The notes beneath the pieces were generated by a model that saw only the letters and a list, made by a program, of their open reading frames with translations, was not told the origin of the DNA and ran no database searches. A DNA stretch of 64,000 bases, from positions 186,001-250,000 of the forward strand of contig NZ_BSTS01000011.1 in assembly GCF_030269665.1 (NCBI RefSeq), in the 5' to 3' direction. Of this stretch, positions 7,880 to 16,171 are shown piece by piece; position 1 is the stretch's first letter; each line of letters starts with the position of its first letter. This DNA is from Actinomycetospora sp. NBRC 106375. Lineage in GTDB: Bacteria; Actinomycetota; Actinomycetes; Mycobacteriales; Pseudonocardiaceae. The position numbers and the translations under genes are program-made.

Positions 7880-10054
7880 TCAGAAGGGCGGCGGGCCGTC
7901 GTAGCGGGACGGTGTCGGGGACAGCGGCGGTGGGGTCGTGCGGCGCCGCTCGGCGCGGAGGCCGCGGAGGTGGTCGTCCTCGTCGTCCGTGACGTCCTCG
8001 GGCCAGCCGTCGGGCGGGAGGGGTCGCGGCCGGGCAGCGGGTCGCGGGTCGGGCAGGGGGTCGATGACCCGCTTCGGCGCGGTGACGTGCGTGACGCCGG
8101 CACGGGTGCGGATGACGAAGCGCCCGGCGGCGGGTTGGCTGACACACCAGCCCGCGCGGTGCTTGGCGCGGTGGTGATGGGTGCACCAGGCACCCAGGTT
8201 CCAGGAGGCGGTCGGCCCGCCGTAGGCGTGGTCCCGCGTGTGGTCGATCTCGGCGCGGTGGGCGGGACGGCGGCAGCCCGGGACGACGCAGCAGCGGTCG
8301 CGCACGCGGATCCAGCGGTCGAGTTCGGCGCCGGGGCGCCGCCGCGACCACTGGTCGAGGTCGTCGTCGGCGTCCGGCGGCCGCCCGGGACCGGAGGTGG
8401 CGGCGAGGTCCCGGGCGCGGGTCTGGAGCTCGCGGATCAGCGGTGCCCAGCCGGGATGTCGGTCGGGATCGAGGGCAGCGAGCAGCGTCGTCGGGACCTG
8501 GAGCTCGACGATGCTGGCGGCGCGCTGTGAGCGCTGTCTGCCCCGCGTCCGGTGTTCGCCGCGGGGCCGGGGATGTCGTGTCGACGGTGGCGGCGGTCGG
8601 CGGCGGGTGAGCAGGACGTGCGCGAGCCGCCCGTCGTGGTCGGTCAGGACCACGCGCCATTCACCGTGGCGGTGTGCGTGGAGCATGGCGAGGGCGTCGT
8701 GGGGCAGCACGGTGCCGTAGCCGGGGACGGTGGCGGGGTGCTGGTCGAGCCCGAGGGCGGTGCTGAGCCGGATGCGGAGCTCGACGGAGCCCTGCCGCAG
8801 CCGCCCCGGTGTGCGGTCCGGCGGCCCGTGCGGGTCGAGCAGCTCCGGCTCCGGCGCACCGGGTCGGGGTGGCAGGCCGAGGAGGTCGAGCACGCCCTGC
8901 TCGGCGGCGGGGCGTGGTGAGGGGATCACCCGGCGGGCCGCTCCGCCCTCGCCGGCCTCGCTGCCACCGCGCTCCGTCACGTCCGGGGCGGGAGTGGGGG
9001 TGTCGACGGGATCGCTGTCCGGATCGACCGGCCCACCGGACGCGCTCGACCCGCCCTCGGGCTCGTCCCCGAGATCGGGTGCCTCGCCGCGATCGTCGTC
9101 GTCGGGACCGTGGTCGTCGTCGGGACCGGAGTCGTCGGGACCGGAGTCGTCGGGACCGGAGTCGTCGGGACCGCCATCGTCGGGGTCGTCACCCGTGGGG
9201 TCGTCGGGACCAGCGTCGTGGGTTCCGCCGTCGGGATCGTCGGGGTTGGTGGCGGCGTGGTACTCGGCGGCCATCTGGATCGCGATGCTGCGGTCGTCCA
9301 CGCCGGCGGTGGAGCCGTCGAGCAGCCGCATCCCGACCTGCAGGCGCAGCTGCTTGATCGGGGTCAGCACCCCGAGCGCGCGCACCGCCGCGGCCAGCGC
9401 ATCGATCCGTGCCTGCGAGGCGATGCCGTCCGGAGCCGGGGCGTCGACGAACGACAACGTCGCCGTGCCCGACGGGTTCGCCGAGAGCAGCACCTGGGCG
9501 CGGGACTCGGCGCGCTTGCGGCGCCGCTCGGCCCAGCCCGGGTCCACCGCCCCGATCACCGACTCGATGCGCTCCTGCAGCGCCCGCACGGGCAATCCCG
9601 GCGCCTCGGGCAGCACGACCTGGCAGACCTCGTGCGCGTGGTCCTCGGACAGGTCGGCGGTCCACTCGCTCACGGTGCGGGCCTTGGTCTCGTCCAACCA
9701 GCCCGCGTGCAGCGCCTCGCCGACCTCGGGCAGGCGCACGAGCAGATCATCGGCCAGGTTCAACCGCCGCGCGGCCATCGTCGACGACCACCCCAGCAGC
9801 GCCGAGGCCTCGTCACGGGAGAACTCGTCGAGCTCGGGGCGCCGCACACACGTGTCGGCCTCGGCGCGCCCGAGATGGTGCAGCGCGTCGAACAGCGTCG
9901 CGGTGGCCCGGTTGTGCACCCGCCAGCAGTCCCGCACGTACGAGCCCAGAGCCTCCCCGGTCAACGCGCCCGGCGAGACACCCTCCAGGGCAGCGACCAG
10001 CGTCGCGTCGGGCTCGGCCTCCCGGCCGACCCGTACACCCTGGTCGATGCTCAC
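7880..10054 (-). CDS. DUF222 / HNH endonuclease-domain protein (13E12 repeat family)
   Basis: A 724-residue member of the actinobacterial 13E12 family. The N-terminal half is the helical DUF222 domain. A long disordered acidic linker follows (about residues 260-360, rich in Asp, Pro, Gly and Ser, with GPDDS repeated several times and encoded by 15-base repeats around 9110-9180). The C-terminal HNH motif runs through CRRPAHRAEIDHTRDHAYGG to WCTHHHRAKH. These genes are abundant and variable in actinobacteria; a nuclease or homing-type activity is assumed from the HNH fold but the role is unknown. The GTG at 10054 was chosen because upstream residues change to a non-coding composition. Confidence 0.88.
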   Translation of the reverse strand: MSIDQGVRVGREAEPDATLVAALEGVSPGALTGEALGSYVRDCWRVHNRATATLFDALHHLGRAEADTCVRRPELDEFSRDEASALLGWSSTMAARRLNLADDLLVRLPEVGEALHAGWLDETKARTVSEWTADLSEDHAHEVCQVVLPEAPGLPVRALQERIESVIGAVDPGWAERRRKRAESRAQVLLSANPSGTATLSFVDAPAPDGIASQARIDALAAAVRALGVLTPIKQLRLQVGMRLLDGSTAGVDDRSIAIQMAAEYHAATNPDDPDGGTHDAGPDDPTGDDPDDGGPDDSGPDDSGPDDSGPDDDHGPDDDDRGEAPDLGDEPEGGSSASGGPVDPDSDPVDTPTPAPDVTERGGSEAGEGGAARRVIPSPRPAAEQGVLDLLGLPPRPGAPEPELLDPHGPPDRTPGRLRQGSVELRIRLSTALGLDQHPATVPGYGTVLPHDALAMLHAHRHGEWRVVLTDHDGRLAHVLLTRRRPPPPSTRHPRPRGEHRTRGRQRSQRAASIVELQVPTTLLAALDPDRHPGWAPLIRELQTRARDLAATSGPGRPPDADDDLDQWSRRRPGAELDRWIRVRDRCCVVPGCRRPAHRAEIDHTRDHAYGGPTASWNLGAWCTHHHRAKHRAGWCVSQPAAGRFVIRTRAGVTHVTAPKRVIDPLPDPRPAARPRPLPPDGWPEDVTDDEDDHLRGLRAERRRTTPPPLSPTPSRYDGPPPF

Positions 10055-10123
10055 GAACCCGACGCTAGACCCGACCCCCGACAACCAAAGACGATCAAGA
10101 GACGGCCCCGTAGCGTCGACGGG

Positions 10124-10453
10124 ATGGCGACGACGAAGACCGCGGGCAGGGGATCGTCGATCCCCGGAGCGGGGTGGGTGCGGCCCTGGCTTCAGCTCGC
10201 CGAGATCGCGGTGTCGGCGCCCGTCGTCGTCGGCTACCGCACGACGCGGCTCGTGCTGGGCGGCTGGCCGCCGCCGGCGCGGGAACGCCGTGAGCTGGTC
10301 CGGATGGTCACCGAGAAGGCGGACGCCTTCGGCCGCGCGGCCGTGGCCGCGGTGACCACCCCGCCCAGGGACGCGGCGGCCGCCGTCGGTGCCGTCGTCG
10401 CCCCCGTGCACCGCAGCGTCGTCGCCAACCGTCGACGCCTCGCGCGGAGCTAG
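10124..10453 (+). CDS. Small phasin-like protein (hypothetical)
   Basis: A 109-residue protein starting at an ATG a few bases after a TAGCGT -10-like element. It has an amphipathic segment (WVRPWLQLAEIAVSAPVVVG), then a basic stretch and ERRELVRMVTEKADAFGRAA, followed by Ala-rich helix. This resembles, from memory, short actinobacterial proteins annotated as polyhydroxyalkanoate granule-associated phasins; the similarity is modest. It is divergent from the DUF222/HNH gene and its TAG stop overlaps the TAG stop of the convergent enolase-superfamily gene (ctag at 10450-10453). Coding status is fairly sure, function is not. Confidence 0.6.
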   Translation: MATTKTAGRGSSIPGAGWVRPWLQLAEIAVSAPVVVGYRTTRLVLGGWPPPARERRELVRMVTEKADAFGRAAVAAVTTPPRDAAAAVGAVVAPVHRSVVANRRRLARS

Positions 10454-11571
10454 TCACCCCAGACCGCCACCGGCTCGCCGAGCACGTCCTCGTCGACCGT
10501 CGCGCCGAGTCCGGGCGCCGTGCCGGGACGGATGCCGTCGTCGGTGCGGACCGTGTCGAGGGCGGCCACCCTGCGTGTGACCATGTCCTCGCAGTTCAGC
10601 ACGCCGCGCAGGAGACGAGTGGGGACCGTCGCGCCGAGGTGCAGGATGGCGGCGAGGGCCAGCGACGAGCCGACAGTGTCCTGGACGGTGATCGTCAGCC
10701 CGGAGGCTCGGCAGAGGTCGCGGTGACGGCGTCCCGGCGTCAGCCCGCCCGCCTTCGAGATCTTCAGGTTGATTCCGTCCGCGGCCCCGCCCGCGGCGAC
10801 GGCGACGTCGGCGTCGAGCGCGGCGAGCTCGTCGACAACGATCGGGCACGAGCAGCGCCGGCGCAGCGAGGCCGTCTCGCTCCACGTCGCGCATGGCGCC
10901 TCGAGCGCGAAATCGAGCCCGGGCGGTAGCAGCCCGAGCATGCGCAGCGCCGACTCGACGACCAGCCCGCCGTTGGCGTCGACGAGGAAGAACTCGCCGG
11001 GCTGTCGATCGGCGAGGCTCGCGGCGATCCGTTCCGCGTCGAGCGCCGGGCCACCCTCGGCCTCGGACGCCCCGATCTTCACCGAGTGCGCGCGGTACCC
11101 CCGCGCGCGATACGCGGCGACCTGCGCGCGCATCGCCTCCGGGTCCCCGGCGCCGAGCGACGACATCATCGGGAGGGCGGTGTCGGTGGACCCGCCGAGC
11201 AGCTCGCAGACCGGCAGCCCGACCGACCGGCCGAACGCGTCCCAGCACGCGACGTCGAGCGCGGTACGGGCGTCCTGGTGGCCGGTGAGGGTGCGGTCCA
11301 TGACGTCGCCGATGCGTTCGGTGCGCCGTGGGTCGGCGCCGAGCAGTGCCGGGGCGAGCAGCCCGATGGCCGCGCGGGTCCCGGCCGGGTGGGCGGCGAT
11401 GTAGGTCGACCCGAACGGCGTGCTCTCGCCCCAGCCCTCGGTGCCGTCGTCGCAGGTGACACGCACGATCGAGGCCTCGAAGGACGTGTAGGTGCGCCCT
11501 CCTGAGAGGTGGTAGACGCCGCCGGCGTAGGGGAGCTCGACGTCGTACAACGCGATGCGCGTGATCCTCAC
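10450..11571 (-). CDS. Enolase-superfamily (MLE subgroup) racemase/epimerase/dehydratase, hydroxyproline-betaine epimerase-like
   Basis: A 373-residue muconate-lactonizing-enzyme subgroup protein. Acid/base lysines are visible in AHSVKIGA and in INLKISKAGGLT; metal ligands are the Asp of LVDANGG, the Glu of FALEAPC and the Asp of IVVDELA. From memory, the order and wording of these motifs match 4R-hydroxyproline betaine 2-epimerase (HpbD) and cis-3-hydroxyproline dehydratase relatives better than mandelate racemase. That fits the neighbouring betaine-type operon, but the link is inference. It starts at a GTG 46 bases after the LysR gene on the same strand, so the two probably form one transcript. 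Confidence 0.85.
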   Translation of the reverse strand: MRITRIALYDVELPYAGGVYHLSGGRTYTSFEASIVRVTCDDGTEGWGESTPFGSTYIAAHPAGTRAAIGLLAPALLGADPRRTERIGDVMDRTLTGHQDARTALDVACWDAFGRSVGLPVCELLGGSTDTALPMMSSLGAGDPEAMRAQVAAYRARGYRAHSVKIGASEAEGGPALDAERIAASLADRQPGEFFLVDANGGLVVESALRMLGLLPPGLDFALEAPCATWSETASLRRRCSCPIVVDELAALDADVAVAAGGAADGINLKISKAGGLTPGRRHRDLCRASGLTITVQDTVGSSLALAAILHLGATVPTRLLRGVLNCEDMVTRRVAALDTVRTDDGIRPGTAPGLGATVDEDVLGEPVAVWGD

Positions 11572-11617
11572 GCCGCGAGAGTCTCGGGTGCCCCACTCGC
11601 GAGGTCCAGCGGCGACC

Positions 11618-12520
11618 TCAGCCCGCGAGAATCTCGGCCACGACGCCGTCGATCGTCCCGAGGGCGTGCGCGATCGTCGGCTGCCCCGCCGCGCCGGCCC
11701 GGGTCAGCGCGGCGATGTGCCGGACCGGCGCCGACGGCCCGGTCAGCGGGATGCGCACGACGTCGTCGCGGTGCAGCGGGGCGAGGCGGGGCAGCAGGTA
11801 GACGCCGAGGCCGTGGGCGACGAGGGCGGCGCCGGTGTCCCACTCGGCCGAGTAGTGCGCCACCGCCGGGCGGAAGCCGGCGGCCTGGCACGCGCTCAGG
11901 AGCAGCCGGTAGTAGGGGCTCTCCGGCGGCGAGACGATCCAGGACTCCCTCGCCGCGTCCCGGAGGCTCAACCGCGACCGCGTGGTCAGGCGGTGGCCGG
12001 CCGGGACGGCGAGGTCGATGCGGTCGTCGAACAGCGGGCGCTGGTCGAAGCGGGTGTCGGTGATGGGCGGCACCCGGTCGTCCACCACCAGGAGGGCCAG
12101 GTCGCCGTCGCCGGAGAGCAGGAGGTCGATGCACCGGGCGGGCTCGGCCTCCCTGACCTGGATCTCCAGGTCGGGGAATCTCGCGCGCAACGCGGCGGCC
12201 GTCGGAGCGAGCAGGGTCATGGCGGTGGAGAAGCCGCACAGCCCGATGCGTCCCGCGGCGTCCCCGACGGCCGCGAGCTCGGCCCGCGCGCTCTCCGCGC
12301 GAGCGTGCAGCGCGTCCGCGTGCCGCAGCAGGATCCGCCCGGCGGCGGTCGGCTCCATGCGGCGTCCGACCTGGGTGACGAGGTCGACCCCGAGCTCCTC
12401 GGACAGCCCGCGCAGCTGCTGGGAGACCGCCGACGGCGTGAAGTGCAGCACCTGGGCGGCCGCGGTCACCGACCCGTGGTGGGCCACGAGCTGCAGCGTC
12501 CGCAACCGGTGGTCGATCAT
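11618..12520 (-). CDS. LysR-family transcriptional regulator
   Basis: A 300-residue LysR regulator with the N-terminal HTH MIDHRLRTLQLVAHHGSVTA...FTPSAVSQQLRG and an effector domain ending in GLGVYLLPRLAPL. It is a paralogue of the LysR at 6783-7709: both start MIDxRL, and both contain EWDTGAALVA near the same position. It precedes the enolase-superfamily gene in a likely operon and is divergent from the frameshifted MFS gene, so it probably controls both. A perfect 13-base inverted repeat abuts its ATG. Confidence 0.92.
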   Translation of the reverse strand: MIDHRLRTLQLVAHHGSVTAAAQVLHFTPSAVSQQLRGLSEELGVDLVTQVGRRMEPTAAGRILLRHADALHARAESARAELAAVGDAAGRIGLCGFSTAMTLLAPTAAALRARFPDLEIQVREAEPARCIDLLLSGDGDLALLVVDDRVPPITDTRFDQRPLFDDRIDLAVPAGHRLTTRSRLSLRDAARESWIVSPPESPYYRLLLSACQAAGFRPAVAHYSAEWDTGAALVAHGLGVYLLPRLAPLHRDDVVRIPLTGPSAPVRHIAALTRAGAAGQPTIAHALGTIDGVVAEILAG

Positions 12521-12533
12521 GTAGCAACGCTAC
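12521..12533. promoter_or_regulatory. Inverted repeat GTAGC-AAC-GCTAC directly at the LysR start codon (operator)
   Basis: A perfect 5-3-5 inverted repeat begins on the base next to the LysR ATG (12518-12520). It has a T-N11-A form typical of LysR recognition sites. Binding here would block the regulator's own start region and could activate the divergent MFS gene. Confidence 0.5.
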
Positions 12534-12592
12534 ACGGGAGTTGCAGCAACGTGAGCTGGTCCTGAAAGGTCGACGGCGGCACGGTCGCCGGT

Positions 12593-14103
12593 GTGCCGAC
12601 GACCGCGCAAACCCCGACGTCCGTGCTCACCCCGACGACCGTGCCCACCCCGACGATCCCCGCCGCACCCTCCGAACCGTCCCGCGCCGCACACCGGTGG
12701 CTGCTCGCCACGCTGACGCTGCTCGCCGCCGGCGCCAACATGCCCAGCCCGCTCTACCCCACCTACCAGCAGCAGTTCGGCTTCGGCGACCTCACGCTAA
12801 CGGCCGTCTACGCCGTGTACGCGCTGGTCACGGTGCCGGCGCTCCTGGTGATCGGGCCGCTCGGCGACCGGCTCCCGCCGCGCGCGGTCCTGCGCGGCGG
12901 GTGCTCGCCGCCGCGGCGGGCTCGCTCTGCCTCGCCCTGGCGACGAGCACCGGCTGGCTGGTCGCGGGACGCGTGGCCTACGGGGTCGCCCTCGGTGCGG
13001 TCACCGGGGTGGGCGTCGCCCTGGCCGCCCGCACCGGACGTCCCGGCCGCGGCGCGGCGAGCGGGGCGCTCGCGTTCCTCCTGGGCTCGGCCGTCGGCCC
13101 GCCGGCGACGGGCCTGCTCGCCCGGTTCGCGCCGTGGCCGACGGTCCTGCCGTTCGCCCTGCACCTCGTCCTGCTCGCCGCGGTGCTCGTCGGGCTCCGG
13201 ACCGTCCGGCAGGCACCCCACGCACCCGACACCACGCCGCACGACACAGGGACCCACGACACGACGCCCCACGACACCGGGACCCACGACACCACCCACG
13301 ACCGGCGGCCCCGGATGTCGCCCGCCGCCCGTCGCGCCGTGCTCGTCGCGACCGTCAACGGCTTCCTCGGGTGGACGGTCGTCGGGCTCTTCCTCGGCCT
13401 CGTCCCGACGGTGCTGGACCGCGTTCTCAGGGTGGGCGACCCGGCCGTCACGGGTGCGGTCGCCGGCGGCGTCGTCGCGGTCTCGCTCGTCACCCCGCCG
13501 GTGCTGCGCCGCCTCGGCCCGCGGCGCGGCCAGGTGGTCGGGCTCGTCGCCGTCGTCGTCCCGCTCGCCATCCTGACCGCCGGCGCCGGATCCCTGACGG
13601 TCGTCCTCGTGGCCGCCGCGGTCGCGGGCCTCGCCCACGGGCTGCTCTACGGCGGCGCCGTCGCGACGGTGGCCGCGACCGCCCCGCCCGCCCGGGCCAG
13701 CGGGATCACCGCGGCGGTGCACGTCGCCTGCAACGTCGGGGTCGGGCTGCCGACGCTCGTGGCCGGCGTCGCGACGGCGTTGGTCCCGCTGACGACGACG
13801 GTGTCGGTCGTCGCCGCCCTGGCCCTCGTCCTCAGCGCGGCCGTCCTCGCCCCGACCGCACGGCTCGCGGGACGCGCGCGCGTCACCGAGCGTTGTGGAA
13901 GATCACGCCCAGCACGTGGCGGTCCCCGGTGTGCACGGCCGACACGCCGTGGCGCATCTGCACCCGGTGGTACCCGCGCGACCCCTGCTTCGGGCGGTGT
14001 CGCACCGGGAAGATCACGGCCTGCCCGAGGCCGGGGCGCGCGACCATGGGCCGGGACTGCTGGCGCGGCCGCTGCTCGACGAACACGCTCTCGCCGCCCG
14101 TGA
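12593..14103 (+). pseudogene. MFS transporter gene interrupted by a one-base frameshift
   Basis: Two consecutive frames together make one major-facilitator protein. The first frame (GTG at 12593) encodes a Thr/Pro-rich leader, then RWLLATLTLLAAGANMPSPL and ...IGPLGDRLPPRAVLRGG. The protein then continues in the -1 frame from about 12901 as VLAAAAGSLCLALATSTGW onward. One extra G in the GGG run at 12899-12901 would restore a continuous frame. The central loop between the two six-helix halves is rich in His, Asp and Thr and is encoded by 24-base repeats. The second frame runs to 14103, overlapping the convergent 2OG oxygenase gene by 221 bases, so its C-terminus may also be altered. It is divergent from the LysR gene. 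Confidence 0.75.
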
Positions 14104-14614
14104 AGTCGACGTCCGGCGTGTTGAGCATGACCAGCACCTGCAGCGGGAAGGTCAGGTCGCCGTAGACGTCCTGGTGCAGGCAGTTGTAGCCCGTGGGCCC
14201 GTAGCGCAGCACCAGCGGCGTGGGCTTGCGCTGCCCCGCGGCGGCGCAGGCCTCCACGAGGCCCTCGTGCGTCTCCGGGAACGGCTGCTCGCCCAGGAGC
14301 CCCGTCCACCGGTTCGCGATGGCCGCGAGCGGCGGGTACAGCCGGGTCCGCAGTTCGGTCACCAACGGCGGGAGCGGGTCGGCGAAGTACCGGTACCGGC
14401 CCTCGCCGAAGGAGAGCCGTGCCATGTCGACGGTGGAGCGGAAGGCCCCGTCGTCGTCGAAGACGTCGATCATCTGCCGGCACTGCTCGGGGTCCAGGAG
14501 CGGCCCGGTCATCGCGAAACCGTCGCGGTCGAGCCGCGCGGCGAGCTCGGGCCAGTCGAGCCCGTCGAGCGCCGGGACGGAGACGCCGTGGTCGAGAGTC
14601 GTGTCGGTCGCCAT
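13883..14614 (-). CDS. 2-oxoglutarate/Fe(II)-dependent dioxygenase (prolyl-hydroxylase-like, Oxygenase-NA type)
   Basis: A 243-residue double-stranded beta-helix oxygenase. The iron-binding HxD is in NCLHQDVYGD, the distal His is in the C-terminal MRHGVSAVHTGDRHVLG segment, and nearby arginines could bind 2-oxoglutarate. The family hydroxylates proteins or small molecules using O2 and 2-oxoglutarate. The ATG at 14614 starts a normal N-terminus for this group. It stands alone: its stop overlaps the end of the broken MFS gene, and a 179-base gap without recognisable genes separates it from the flavin monooxygenase upstream. Substrate unknown. Confidence 0.82.
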   Translation of the reverse strand: MATDTTLDHGVSVPALDGLDWPELAARLDRDGFAMTGPLLDPEQCRQMIDVFDDDGAFRSTVDMARLSFGEGRYRYFADPLPPLVTELRTRLYPPLAAIANRWTGLLGEQPFPETHEGLVEACAAAGQRKPTPLVLRYGPTGYNCLHQDVYGDLTFPLQVLVMLNTPDVDFTGGESVFVEQRPRQQSRPMVARPGLGQAVIFPVRHRPKQGSRGYHRVQMRHGVSAVHTGDRHVLGVIFHNAR

Positions 14615-14793
14615 GTCCGGGAGAACACCGCCGCCGACCCGGGCGTGGCACCGGTCGCTCCCGGCACATGATCAGGAGCGCGTCATGCACCCGCGGCACG
14701 CCGACGAGGGTGACGACGTGCCCGTGATCTCCGCGGAACGGCGGGCGTGCCCCTCGCGGGCTGCGATCGGCGGACGCGGCGCCGGCCACGGGC

Positions 14794-16155
14794 TCAGCGG
14801 CGATGGCCCGCCGCGGGGTGGTCCTTCGCGGCGCGCGGGCCCGCTCCGCCGAGCACCTCGCGCAGCGTCCCGGCGGGCGGGATCGCCGGCATCCGGCCGC
14901 GCCGGCGCAGCTCGGGGACGACGAGCCGGGCGACGTCGACGAACGTGCCGGGCGTGACGGCGTAGGCGAGGTTGAAGCCGTCAGCGCCGGTCTCGTCGAC
15001 CCAGTGCTCCATCGCGTCGGCGACCTCGGTGGGGGAGCCGACGACGACCGGCCCGCGGCCGCCGACCGCGAGGTGGGCGGTGACCTCGGCGAGCGTCCAC
15101 TCCCGGTCGGGGTCGTCGGTGGTGAACGACGCGAGCGCCGAGCGCCCGGCGTCGGTCTCGACGTGGCGCAGCGGCTCGTGCGGGTCGAGCCCGCCGAGGT
15201 CCAGGCCCGTCCAGCCCCCGAACAGCGCGAGCGCACCCTCCTGCGACGCCACCGCGAGGTACTCGTCGTAGCGCTTCCGCGCCTCGGCGGCGGTCGGGGC
15301 CACCACCGGCGCGAGCTGCACGAAGATCGTCACGGACTCCGGGTCGCGGCCGGCCTCGGCGGCCGCGGCGCGGATGCCCGCCACCGACTTGGCGACGACC
15401 GTCGTCGACGGGCCGGAGACGAACACCGCCTCGGCGTGGCGGCCGGCGAAGGCCTGCCCCCGCGACGACGCTCCCGCCTGGAAGATCGTCGGCGTGCGCT
15501 GCGGGGACGGCTCGCACAGGAAGGGCCCGGGGACGTCGAACCACGTGCCGTGGTGGGCGACGTCGTGCACCTTCGCCGGGTCGGTGTAGACGCCGCGCTC
15601 GGCGTCGCGCACCACCGCGTCGTCCTCCCAGGAACCCTCCCAGAGCTTGTAGCAGACCTCGAGGTACTCCTCGGCCATCTCGTAGCGCTGGTCGTGGGGG
15701 AGCTGGTCGCCCAGCCCCAGGTTCGCCGCGGCGCTGGCCAGGTAGCCCGTGACGACGTTCCAGCCCACCCGGCCCTTCGTCAGGTGGTCGAGCGTGGCGA
15801 ACCGGCGGGCGAGCGCGTACGGGTGCTCGTAGCTCACCGACACCGTGATGCCGAACCCGAGCCGCGAGGTCGCCGCGGCCATCGCCGGCACCGGCAGCAT
15901 CGGATCCCCGAGCGGCACCTGCGTCCCCGCGCGCAGGGCGGCGTCGCGGGAGCCGCCGTAGACGTCGTAGATCCCGAGGACGTCGGCGAGGAACAGCGCG
16001 TCGAACCCCGCGTCCTCGAGCACGCGGGCCAGGTCGACCCAGTGCTCGACGTCGGTGTAGCGGAAGCCCTCGTCGCTCGGGTGGCGCCACAGCCCGGCGG
16101 ACTGGTGGCCCGCGCAGTTCATGGCGAAGGCGTTGAGGTGGATGCGGCGGGACAC
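14794..16155 (-). CDS. FMNH2-dependent monooxygenase of the NtaA/SnaA/DszA family
   Basis: A 453-residue TIM-barrel flavin monooxygenase of the bacterial-luciferase superfamily. Recognisable segments are GLWRHPSDEGFRYTDVEHWV near the N-terminus, DALFLADVLGIYD, TKGRVGWNVVTGYL and PTIFQAGASSRGQAFAGRHA, all typical of the NtaA/DszA group. These enzymes oxidise small S- or N-containing compounds with reduced FMN supplied by a separate reductase, such as the one at 50612-51148. It begins at a GTG 16 bases after the MHS transporter gene on the same strand, so uptake and oxidation of one compound are probably coupled. Confidence 0.93.
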   Translation of the reverse strand: MSRRIHLNAFAMNCAGHQSAGLWRHPSDEGFRYTDVEHWVDLARVLEDAGFDALFLADVLGIYDVYGGSRDAALRAGTQVPLGDPMLPVPAMAAATSRLGFGITVSVSYEHPYALARRFATLDHLTKGRVGWNVVTGYLASAAANLGLGDQLPHDQRYEMAEEYLEVCYKLWEGSWEDDAVVRDAERGVYTDPAKVHDVAHHGTWFDVPGPFLCEPSPQRTPTIFQAGASSRGQAFAGRHAEAVFVSGPSTTVVAKSVAGIRAAAAEAGRDPESVTIFVQLAPVVAPTAAEARKRYDEYLAVASQEGALALFGGWTGLDLGGLDPHEPLRHVETDAGRSALASFTTDDPDREWTLAEVTAHLAVGGRGPVVVGSPTEVADAMEHWVDETGADGFNLAYAVTPGTFVDVARLVVPELRRRGRMPAIPPAGTLREVLGGAGPRAAKDHPAAGHRR

Positions 16156-16171
16156 GACGACAGGATTCCCC

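Noticed and set aside
9751-9790. Third TGAACC-N16-CGTG site (minus strand)
   Set aside because: It is inside the DUF222 coding region, the -10 is CGTGCG instead of CGTGTC, and no gene start follows.
14660-14720. Copy of the GATCAGGAGCGCGT element seen at 39044
   Set aside because: Only 14 bases match exactly; in GC-rich DNA of this length such matches can be random, so it is not listed as a repeat family.
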